A stretch of 64,000 bases of DNA, from contig JAVBLJ010000054.1 of NCBI GenBank assembly GCA_031553615.1, forward strand, positions 40,785 through 104,784. Direction: 5' to 3'. Every line of letters begins with the position of its first letter. The first letter of the stretch is position 1. This document shows, one piece after another, positions 1-12,000 of the stretch. A model generated the notes under the pieces. It was not told the DNA's origin. It searched no databases and was given only the letters and a program-made list of their open reading frames with translations. This stretch comes from WQXF01 sp031553615 (lineage in GTDB: Bacteria; Bacillota; Clostridia; Christensenellales; Aristaeellaceae). A program made the position numbers and the translations under genes.

Positions 1-3000
1 GTTGATATCGGTGACTTGCTTGCCAGTCATAGAGACGATCTGTCCAGCGCCGCTGAGCGAGCCGCTGATCGTTCCATCGACCAGGCTCATGCCCGAGGGC
101 AGCGCGTCGGTCACGATGATCTCGCCGCTAACGTTCTTGGCGCTCGCGTCGCGGGTCACGGTCAGGGTGTATTCCACCTGCTGTCCGCGATCGCCCAACA
201 CGGGGGAGGTCGGGGTGCCGGCGTTGTCCGCCTGCACCACTCCGCCCACAACCAGGGCCGCGGTCTTTTCCACGTTCGCGAAGCCCAGGTTCGTCTCGAA
301 GTAGGTCGGGGGCGTGGGGGTCGTGGTCTCTCCACCGTCGCCATCGTCGGTGGTCACTTCGCCGCCGGTCTCGTATTCCTCTTCCTTGTCGCCCACATCC
401 AGCGGATCCACAACCAGGGTCACGCTGAAGACGGTGCGGCCGGCGGTTACGTCGCGGGTCGGCCAGGTGATGATACGGGTCGTGGGGTTGTAAGCGCTGT
501 CGAGCACCGGGATAACCTGGCCGTTGGGCAAGGTGATCTTGATGGTTCCGGGCACCGGGGTGATACCGGAGGGCACGACATCGGTTACCTTGATGTTGTG
601 GATAACGTAGGCGGCCTCAAAGATCGCCCTGTACTCCATGGTGTCGCCCGGCTTGACTTGCGCCGCGGTGGCGGGGGTCAATCCGCCGGCGGGATCGGTC
701 TCAACCCAGAAGCGGTACACTTGGTGACGCACAACCTCGCGGGTCTTGTTGTAGGTCATCTTGTCGTCCGGCTTGCCGGGGAACGCCGGGAAGGGCTCGT
801 TCTCTGCGCTGAGGCGGTAGTAGGCCACGTTGTCGATCAGGCGGGCCTGATCGGGCACCAGCACGCGCACAGTGAAGACGAGCTTCACGATGCCGGCGGT
901 GGCGTTCGGTTCGCCGGTCTGGCGGTCAGCGTGCACCAGCTTGGGAATCTCCCACATGAGGGTGGTCACGCCGTCCTCTTCGAATACCAGCGGGGTCGGG
1001 CCTTGCTTGCTCTCGACGAACTCCACGCCCGCAGGCAGGATGTCCATCACGCGCGGCTTGATGGCGTCTTCGTCACCGGTGTTCACGACTTCGATCGTGT
1101 AGGTGATGAGATCGCCGGCTTCCATGACGACGATGTCGCCATTGGCCTTCGGGCTGATCGGGTCGCTGGTCTTGTGAGCCACGAGTTCACTCTCGTACAC
1201 CGCGTTGTAGGTGGTGTTGGAGGTCTCGGTGTACTCGTCCGGATCGTTGTAGACCGGCTTGCCGTCGTCGCCCTTGAGATCCTTGAGGCCTTCGTCGGTC
1301 AAAGTGGCCGTGTTGGTGAAGGTCTTGGCGGTCTCGTAGATCGTGGTTTGGAGGTTATCGGTGGAGGTCGGCGCGGTGGCGCGGAACTCGATGACGATAT
1401 CCTCATCCACGCCCAGGTCGGTGATGGTCCAGGTCGCCTTGTTGCCGTTGGCGGCGGAGGGCGCCTTGGTGAGGGTCACCTTGCTCGCCGCGCTGGCGGG
1501 GGTGACGGTGGTGGAACCGGCCACGAAGGTGACATCGGGATGCAGCGTGTCTTCGACGGTGACGCTGCCACGCGGCATGTAGCCGGTGCTGTTGACGGTC
1601 AGCTTGTAGGAGACGGTCTGGCCCAGTTCGGTCTCGACGGGGGTCTGAGCAGTACCCTGCTGGTAAGACCCAACGACGCCGTTCTCTACCAGGGCGACTT
1701 CCTTGCTGCCGAAGGTCACTTCGCGGCGGGTCAGCAGGTGCTCCACATCGTTGGAGGGAGTCGTGCTGTCCGTGGTGCCATCCTTGTGGGTGATGGTCGC
1801 GGAAGCGGTGTTCTTGAGGGTCTTGGTGAACGTGCCGGCAGCGATCTCGGCGGCGGTGAACTTATTCACCTGGGCCTTGAAGGTCATGGTCACGCTCGGG
1901 GCGGCGATGGTCTGGCTCGGCCAGGTCACGGTACGGGTGCCAGCGTCATAGGTACCGTTGACGGCGCCCGTGGTGGTGATGCTGCCGGGCACGAAGGTCA
2001 TGCCGGTGGGGATGACGTCCTTGACGACGATGCCGCTTGCGGCCTTCAGCACGTTGAGCTTCAGGGTGTAGGTCACGACCTGGCCTTCGACCAGAGCGGA
2101 CGCATCCTGGGCAGAGCCGCTGGCGGGGTTGGCGGTCTTGGTCAGCGAAATCAGCTGATGCTCGACCGGATCGTCGGTGGGCGTGTAGGGCTTGTCGGGG
2201 TTCTCCGGATCGTCCGGCTCGTCGGGATCATCGGTCAGCTCTTCATCGTCGGTCTCCGGGATGCGGTAGTACGCGATGTTGGAGAAGAGCTTGTTGTTCT
2301 CTCCGGCGGCCAGCGGCTTCACCGTCACGGGAACAATGATGTTCGCCGAGGCGTTCTTGCCAATCTGGAGCACGCGCCAGATCAGGGTGGTGGAGCCGTC
2401 CGCGTTGTCGAAACGCTTGGTCGGCATCGGGCTGCACGCGCCCACGGTCAGGCCGGCCGGAATGGTATCCATTACGCGCACATCGTAGACGCTGCGCGAG
2501 CCGGTGTTCTTGACCTCGATGGTGTAGACGATGGTGTCGCCAGCCTTCACGGCGGCGGTCTCACCGGCCTTCTCGGGAGCGGGCTTCGCGGTCTTCTTGA
2601 TCGAAACGCCGGCTTCCTTGATGGTGTTGGTGATGACCAGGCCGGAGATGGACTCGTCGTAGTTCTCGTCCAGGTTCTCCTGACCCACGGTGTAGGTGTA
2701 GGTCTTGCCATTGTCGTCGTAGATGGGCATGTTCGGGAAGGTGTGGGTCCAGCTGTCGCCGGTGCCGCTCACCGCGATGTTGGTGCCGGTGATGGCGACG
2801 GGCTGGCCGCCGGGGATAGCGCGGTAGAGCTGCACGGTGGTCTCATCGGGGCGCAGCTGCAGCGCGTCGCTGTTGTCGATCCAGTTGACGGTGATGGTCA
2901 CCGGATCGGTGGGGATGGTGTAGGCGTTGGCGAAGCTGAAGGTGTTGCCGCCGGGGGCGAAGGAGGTGGCGGCGCTCAGCGTGCCGTTGGCGGGGTCGGT

Positions 3001-6000
3001 CACGACGATCGTCATGGTGACGGTCTTGTTGTCGTAGGTGAAGCCCCTGGTGGTGCCGGCAGTTTCGGTAATGGTGTAGGTGTAGGTGCCGGGCAGGGTG
3101 AAGGAGATATCACCGAATTCGATCGAGCCAGCCTTGGCTTGGATGGTCTTCGCGCCAGCCGTGCTGCCGGTGGGCATCGGGAAGGCGGGATCGGTGGCCG
3201 TGAGCACGAAGGTGAACTCGTCGTCGGGCGCGTAGGTCGCCTTGGTGACGGCCTTCGAACCGGTTACGGTGACGGCGGCTCCGGCCGGTTTATAGGTGTT
3301 GGTGAAGTTGGTGCCGCTCTGCACTTCGTCGTAGCCGAGGATATCGCTTTCGGCGACGGTGTAGGTGTAGGTGTTACCGGTGGCATCGTACTTCGGCAGC
3401 TTGTCGAACTTGTAGGTGGTGGCCGGAGATACGATGGTCGTGGTAGCAATCGGGGCAGCGGCGTTGCCGTTGCGGATCAGCTTCACGGTGACGGTCGGCT
3501 TGGCCAGTCCATCGGGGGTGTCTTTCCAAGTCTTGGTGCCGCTGACTTCCACTTCGGGCATGTTGTAGACGTTCTTGGCGACCAGTACGTCATCGTCGTC
3601 CGTGTAGTAGGTGGTGGTCCAACGCGGGAGCAGCGAGTTCTGGGTGATGGAGAAGGTCTGGCCGATGTGGTCGACCCTGGGCAGCGGGAAGGAGTACTTC
3701 CAGTTGCCGCTCGCGCTCACGGTGGCCGAGTCGTAGGAGGCCGCGATGCCGTCGCGGAAGAGGGTGATGGTCACGCTGGAGTGCTTGTCGGTCTCGGGCG
3801 CGCCGGTATAATCCCATTCCACGCGCACCGGCACCAGCTCGTCAGCGCCGTAGGTGTTGGTGATGTTCATGCCGCTGTAGGAAACTTCGCAGCCGAACGG
3901 CACTTCCACTTCCTTCGCGGTGTAGGTGTACTCGGTGCCAGACTTGTCGTAGCGGAGCAGATCCTTGAAGGTGTAGCTCCAGGTCAAGCCGGGCTTGGAG
4001 GCCAGGGTTTGCACCTTGCCGGTCATGATCACATTGTTGCGGTAGAGCTGCACATCGATCGGGATGGGGGTGAAGCCATTGCCGACGATGGCCCAGGTCT
4101 TGGTGCCCGTCTTTTCGATGGTAACGATGGTGTTGGTGATGACCAGGCCCGCGATGGCCTCGGTGTAGTTCTTATCCAGGTTCTCCTGGACCACCGAGTA
4201 GGTGTAGACCTTGCCATCGTTGTCATGCACAGGCATGTCATCGTAGGTGTGGGTCCAGGTGTTCTGGCCGGCCACAGCGGGCACGGTCACGGCGGTGCCG
4301 CTAACCAGGACAGGCTGTCCGCCCGGAATCTGGCGGTAGAGCTTGATCGAGGTGCTGGCAGGACGGCCGCCCAGGACGTCGCTGTTGTCAACCCAGTTGA
4401 TGGTAATGACCTTGTCCTCGGTCGGCACGGCGTACGCGTTGGCGAACTCCGCAGCCGTCACGTTGGTGGTCACGCCACCGACGGTCTTGGTCATGGAGGA
4501 GGTCTGTTGCAGGACACCGTTGTTGTCGGTCACCGTCACGGTGAGGGTGAACACGGCGGGATCGTAGGTGAAGCCTGCGGTGGAGCCGGCGGTCTCGGTG
4601 ATGGTGTAGACGTAGACGCCGGGCAGGGTGAAGTTGATGGTGCCGAATCCAACCGAGCCAGCCGGGGCTTCGACGGTCTTGGTATCGCCGTTGCTGTTGG
4701 AGGGCATCGGGTTGCCGGACTTGCCAGCGGTGAGCGTGAAGCTGAACTTATCGGCGGGAGCGCCAACGTTCTGGGTCACGGTCTTGCTCGCCAGTACGGA
4801 GATGGAGGCACCGGTCGGGTTGTAGGTGTTGGTGAAGGCATAGCCGGTCTTGGCTTCGTCGTAGCCGGGCACGTCCTCTTCCGACACGGTGTAGGTGTAC
4901 TCGTTGCCACCGTTGTCGTACTTGGGCAGGTTCTCAAACTTGTAGGTGGTGGTGCCGCTGGCCAGGGTAATATCCTGGATTTCGGTACCGTTGCGCAGCA
5001 GGTTGATCTCGATGGCGGGCACGTTCACGCCGGAGGGGGTGCCAACCCAAGTCTTGCTGCCTTCGACGGTGACCTTCGGCATCACAAACACGTTGTGAGC
5101 AACCAAGGTATCGCCTTCGGTGGTGTAGGTGGTGGTGTAGTTGGGCAGGAGCGAGTTCTCGGTAATGGTGAACGTCGCATCCTTGAAATCCACCTGCGGT
5201 ACGTTGAAGGTGTGCTGCCAGCTGGTGGTCGCGGTGACTGCCTGGCTGGCGTACGGGGTCGCGGCGCCGTTGCGGATCAGGTTGATGGTCACGGTGGTGG
5301 GCTTCATGGAAGCCGGAGCACCGGTGTGATCCCAGGTAACCTTGATCTTCTTGGTGGCGTCGGTGCCGTAGGTGTTGGTGATGGTCGTGCCGCTGACCGC
5401 GCTGGTCACCGCGAACATCTGCGTCTTTTCATCGACGGTGTAGACGTACTTGGTGCCGGTCAGGTCGTACTCGAGCAGGTTGTCGATGGTGTAAGCCCAC
5501 ACATCGGGGTTGCTGTCGGGCGAGACTTCGATCACGCGGTACGCGGTCGATCCGCCGTTGCGGTAGAGGTTGATTTCGACCTTGGAGGGCTTGGTGAAGC
5601 CGGTGCCCTGGATGTTCCAAACCTTCTGGCCGGAGACCGAGATGGTCTTGAGGGTATCGGTCAGGTTCAGGCCCGAAACGGTCGAGGTGTAGTTCTTGTC
5701 GACGTTCACCTGCTCCACGGAGTAGGTGTAGGTCTTGCCAGCGGTGTCGTGCACCGGCTGAGCGCCGAAGGTGTAGTTCCATACGTTACCGGCGACCACG
5801 GTCGCGCTCACGACGGAGCCAACGGGCTGGCGGGTGCCGCCATCGATGATGCGGTAGAGCTGAACCTGGGCGCTGGCGGGACGGCCGTTGAGCGTGTTGT
5901 TGCTGTCAACCCAGGTCAGGGTGCCGGACAGGGTGCGGGTGGGGATGACGTAGGTGTTGCTGAAGGTCATGTTCTGGACGGAGACGGAGCCCTTCTTGTA

Positions 6001-9000
6001 GTCCGCCACAGCGGACAGGACGCCGTTGGTGTCCGAAACAGAGACCGTGAGGGTGTAAACCGTGCTGTCGTAGGTGAAGCCTTCGGTGGAAGCAGCAGTC
6101 TCGGCAACGGTGTAGGTGTAGGTGCCGGGCAGGCTGAAGTCCATAGTGCCGAAGTTCACGGAGCCGGCCTTGGCCTGGATGGACTTCACGCCAGCGGTGC
6201 TGCCGGAAGGCATCGGGTTCGCGCCGTTGCCCGCAGTCAAGGTGAAGGTGAACTCCTCATCGGGAGCGCCCACGCCCTGGGTGACGGACTTGGTGGCGAT
6301 CGGGTTGACCGAGGCTTTGGTGGGGTTGTAGGTGTTGGTGAAGTTGTTGCCGGTCTGGCTCTTTTCGTAGCCCGGAACATCTTCTTCCGTTACGGTGTAG
6401 GTGTAGGCGACGCCCGACGGATCGTACTTATCCAGGTTGGTGAAGGAGTACGTGGTTCCGCCGTTTACGATGGTGGTATCCTGGACCTTGGTGCCGTTAC
6501 GCAGCAGGTTGATCTGCGCGGTGGGCTTGGCCAGACCGGTGGGCGTGCCCGACCAGGTCTTGGTGCCGGTCACGGTCACCTTGGGCATCTGGTACACGTT
6601 GTGCGCGACCAGGGTGTCGCCATTGGTGGTGTAGGTGGTGGCGTAGTTAGGCAGGAGCGAGTTCTCGGTGATGGTGAACGTCGCATCCTTGAAATCCACC
6701 TGCGGTACGTTGAAGGTGTGCTTCCAGCTGGTGGTCGAATCCACGGCCTTGCTGGCGTACGGGGTCGCAGCGCCATTGCGGATGAGGTTGATGGTGACGC
6801 TGGTGGGACGATCGGTCATCGGGGCGCCGGTGTGATCCCAGGTGACTTCGATCTTCTTGGTGGCGTCGGTGCCGTAGGTGTTGGTGATGGTCGTGCCGCT
6901 GACCGAGCTGGTCACCGCGAACATCTGCGTCTTTTCATCGACGGTGTAGGCGTACTTGGTGCCGGTCAGGTCGTACTCGAGCAGGTTGTCGATGGTGTAG
7001 GACCACACATCGGGGTTGCTCGCGGGCGAGACTTCGATCACGCGGTACGCGGTCGAGCCGCCGTTGCGGTAGAGGTTGATTTCGACCTTGCTGGGCTTGG
7101 TGAAGCCGGTGCCCTGGATGTTCCAAACCTTCTGACCGGTGATGGAGATGGTCTTGAGGGTATCGGTCAGGTTCAGGCCCGAAACGGTCGAGGTGTAGTT
7201 CTTGTCGACGTTCACCTGCTCCACGGAGTAGGTGTAGGTCTTGCCGGTGTTATCGTGCACCGGCTGGGCGCCGAAGGTGTAGCTCCACACGTTGCCAGCG
7301 GCCACGGTCGCGCTGACGACGGAGCCAACGGCCTGGCGGGTGCCGCCATCGACGATGCGGTAGAGCTGGACCTGCGCGCTGGCGGGACGGCCGCTGAGCG
7401 AGTTGTTGTTGTCAACCCAGGTCAGGGTGCCGGACAGGGTGCGGGTCGGTACCGCGTAGACGTTCATGAAGTCCATGGTCTGGACCGAGGTTACGCCCTT
7501 CTTCACGGTGGCGACCGCGGTCAGGCTCGAGGTACCGGAGACCACAACGGTCATGGTGTAGGTGCTGTTGTCGTAGGTGAAGCCTTCGGTGGTGCCTGCC
7601 GTCTCAGCGATGGTGTAGACGTAGGTGCCGGGCAGCGAGAAGCTGATCTTGCCGAAGTTCACGGAGCCTACCGTGGCCTGCTTGGTCAACACGTTGCCGA
7701 CAGCGCCGGTGGGCATCGGGTTCGTGCCGCTAGCCGCGGTCAAGGTGAAGGTGAACTGATCGTTGGGAGCGCCCACGCCCGCGGTCACGTTCTTGGTGGC
7801 GACCACGTCGACCTCAGCCTTGGTCGGATCGTAGGTGTTGGTGATGGTCAGGCCGGACTGGGTGGTAGTGAAGCCCGCCACCGGGGTCTCGGACGTGGTG
7901 TAGGTGTAGGCAACGCCGCTCGCATCGTAGGTATCGAGGTTGGCGAAGCTGTAGGAGGTGCCGCCACCGGTGATGTTGGTGGTCTGGAACTGGGTTCCGT
8001 TGCGCTTGAGGACGATTTCAACGGTGGGCTTGGTCATGCCGATGGGCACGCCTACCCAAACCTTGGTGCCGATCACGGAGATCTTGGGCATCACATAGGT
8101 GTTGGTGGCAACCAGGGTTCCATCGGTCTCGCTGGAATAGGTAGTGGTGTAGCCGCTCACCGCGCTCTGCGTGATGGAGAAGGCCACGGTACCCATGCTA
8201 TCCAGGTACGGAATGCTGAAGGTGTGCTGCCAGCTGTTGGTGGTCCCCATCGCCTGCGTCTTGTAGGCGGCGGAGTTGCGCAGCAGGTTGATGGTCACGC
8301 CCGCGTTTTCCACGGTGGTGCGGGTGGCCGCCGGGGCGCCGGTGTGCACCCAAACAACCTTGACCTTCTGATCGCTGTTCGCGCGGTAGGTGTTGGTGAT
8401 GTTGTAGCCGCTGACCGACGCATCGATACCGGCGATCGGGGTGGTTTCCTTCACGCTGTAGGCGTAGGCGGTACCGGTGGCATCGTACTGCAGCAGGTTG
8501 GCGACGGTGTAGGACCACTCGTCATTGCCGGCCACAGCGGGCACGTTTACGGTACGGTAGTTAACGTTGTTGCGGTACACATCGATGTTGACGCTCGAGG
8601 GCTTGGTGTAGCCGGTGCCCTTGATGTCCCAAATCTTCTTACCGCTGATGGAGATGGTGTTGAGCTTATCCTTGATGCTCAGCGCGATCTTGGTGTCGGT
8701 GCTGTTGGGGTTGTACGACACGGTGTAGTTCTTGTCGTAGCTGGTCTGCTCGACGGAGTAGGTGTACTCCTTGCCGTCGGTAGAATGCACCGGCATGGTG
8801 TTGAAGGTGTAGGTCCAGGACGCAGCCGTGCCGGTGCCGGTCATGTTAACCACGGAACCCACGGCTACGCGGGTGCCGCCGGCCGGCGTGCGGTAGAGCT
8901 GGATCGGGGCGGCGGTCGGACGGCCGCCGAGGGTGTTGCTGTTGTCATCCCAGAACAGGGTCACGACGACCGAGCGGGTCGGGATGGCGTAGGTGTTGGC

Positions 9001-12000
9001 CAGGGTGATGTTGGCGACCGAGTTGGCGCCCTTCTTGTAGGTGACGGAGGTGCCCAGGACACCGGCGGTATCGGCAACAACCACGGTCATGGTGTAGGAG
9101 TTGTTGTCGTAGGTGAAGCCTTCGGTGGAGCCCGCGGTCTCGGTCACGGTGTAGGTGTACGTGCCCGGGAGCGTGAAGGTGATCTTTCCGAAGTTCACCG
9201 CGCCGGCCTTGGCGGTGATGGTCTTGCTCTGGCCGCTCGCGCCGGTGGGCATCGGGCTGCCGGAGGAACCGACCATGGTGAAGCTGAAGGTTTCGTCGGG
9301 CGCGCCCACGTTGGTGGTCACGGTCTTGGTGAACAGCGCGTCCACTTCAGCCGTTTTCGGGCTGTAGGTGTTGGTGATGTTGTAGCCGCTCTGGGTGGTG
9401 GTGTAGCCCGCCACCGCAGTCTCGTTGGTGGTGTAGACGTAGGCCACGCCGCTCGCGTCGTAGGTATCGAGGTTGGCGAAGCTGTAGGAGGTGCCGCCAC
9501 CGGTGATGGTGGTGGTGTCGAACTGCACACTGTTGCGCAGCAGGTTAATCTGCACGGTGGGCTTGGCCATGCCGGTGGGCACGTTCAACCAGGTCTTGGT
9601 GCCGCTCACGGTGATCTTGGGCATGACATAGGTGTTGGTGGCGACCATAGTGCCATCGCCCTTGGTGGAGTAGGTGGTGGTATAACCGCTCACCGCGCTC
9701 TGGGTGATGGAGAAGGTCGCGCCGCTGAGGGTATCCAGGTACGGGACGGCGAAGGTGTGCTTCCAGCTGTTGGCGGTACCCATCGCCTGGCTCTTGTAGG
9801 CGGCGGAGTTGCGCAGCAGGTTGATGGTCACACCCGCGCTCTCCACGGCGGTGCGGGTCGCGGCCGGGGCACCAGTGTGCACCCAAACGACCTCAACGTT
9901 CTTGGAGACGTCCGCGCGGTAGGTGTTGGTGATGGTCATGCCGGACACCGTCTTGTCGATGCCGGTGGGCACGGAGGGCTCATCCACCGTGTAGGTGATC
10001 TGGCCGCCGCTGCCGTACTTGGGCAGGTTGGTCCAGGTGTAGGTCCAGGTGTTGGCGCCGGCCGAGCCGGTGACCGCCTGGGTCTTGGAAAGGGTGCCGT
10101 TGGCGTACAGGTTCACGGTGACCGAGGCGGGCTTGGTGAAGCCGGTGCCCTTGATGTCCCAGACCTTGGTCACGGTGACATCGACGGTCTCCAGGGTGTT
10201 GGTGATGGTCAGGCCGTTGACCGACTTGGTGTAGCCGGTGGGCACGGTCACTTCGTCCACCGAGTAGGTGTACGTATTGCCGCTGCCGTCGAATTCAGCC
10301 TGCTTGGAGAAGGTGTAGGTCCAGGAGGCGGCGGTCGCGGTGCCGGTCATGGCTACCGGGCTGCCCACGGCGGTCGCGGTGCCGGAGCCGACCTTGCGGT
10401 AGAGCTGGATCTGGATGTTGGCCGGACGCACGCCCGGCGCGTTGCTGCTATCCGCCCAGTTCTTGGTAACGACCACATCAACCTCGGAGGATTCCACGGT
10501 GATGTTGTAGGTCTTGCTCACCACGTCGCCCAGGGTGTTGGTGGTGGTGATGGTGGCGGTGGTGGTGCCCACGGCCAGGCCCTTCACGGCGTTGGTCACG
10601 GTGGTGCCGGTGGATTCCGCCGGAGAACCGGTGATCACGTGGGTGTAGGGCAGGGTCTGACCATTGTACGGGGTGGCGATCGTGGTGTTCGCCGCCGCGG
10701 AGAAGGCCAGGTTGTAGGAGGTGGTGGGCATGCTGTAGTAGTAGTAATCGGTGAGCTTGGCGCTCTGGTTGGCTGTCAGGCCAACCTTCACGGTCACGTC
10801 CGGGGCCGTGATCTCGGGCAGGCGGACGATACCGGCGCTGATGTTCAGGAAGCCATTGGCCGTCAGCGCGGGCAGGGTCAGCGAGTTGGTGTCACGGTCG
10901 AAGTCCGAATCGTAGTAAGTGGAAGTGAAAACGCTGGTGCTCTTCTTGGTCAGCTTGTAGGTGCCGCCGCCCGTGGTGGGCATGGTGATCTTGATGATCT
11001 GCCCGGCGTCGCCCTTGTAGCTGCTCAGGTTGAAGCGGCCATCGGTGGGGCTCACGGTGGTGGAATCGATCACGGTGGTGCCGTCGGTGTCGTAGAGGGT
11101 GACGGTCACTTCGTTGGCGGTCGGGTAGCGCTCGTACGAGGTGGAGCCATACCAGTTGCCGTTCTCATCCATCACGTCGAAGTATACGAAGCCGCCGCCC
11201 GAGGTCACAAGGTAATCCTTGTAGACGTAGGTGCCCAACTGCAGCTTGGCCTTGTAGGGGTTGCCGCCGGTGGAGCTGGTCTCGTAGGCGTACGTACCGC
11301 CGATGTAGGCGTTCTTGTTGCCCACGGTGGTCTTGACCGGGGCGGAGAGGGGCAAGCGCATGTTGATGGCGCTGCTCTTGGGCAGGGTAGCCGCACGCAC
11401 GCGAATGGCGGTGACCGCAGCCCATCCGGCCGTGGTGGTCGGCGCGGTGGTGGTGTAGGAGGAGGCGTCGCTCGGGTTCGCGTCGGTGGTGTAGGCGAAA
11501 GTCAGGTTGCCCGAGGACATGGCGGTGCTGTCCGCCAGGACGACCGGCGCGCTGCGCAGGTTCATGTCGTACTGGCTGGTCGCGGTCTGCTCCGCGCCCA
11601 TGGTGTCGTTGTACTTGATGCCCTTGCCGTTGCGGGGCAGGATGACGTAGGAGGTGAAGTTGTACACGTCCATGTCATCCGAGGCGGTGAAGGCGACCAG
11701 GGCATCCAGCTGGCTGCGCTGAGCTCCGTTGAACTCAACCTTGCGGTCCACGAACTGGTACACGCCGTTGAGGCCGGGCACCAGGGTCGCGGCCAGCGCG
11801 GTGGCCTGCATGACGTCCACCTTGTAGCTGGAGAAGTCATACTCCCTCAGCTTCGGGCCGGTGACGGAGGTGGAGGAAATGCCGTTGGTATCGGCCACCG
11901 TGGAGCTAATGTTCCACTTGGTGGGGAAGTCCTTGGTGATGTCGTTGCTGTTGGGCTTTGCGGGAGCGGTGTAATCCTGGAGCAACTGGCTGTAATCGAA

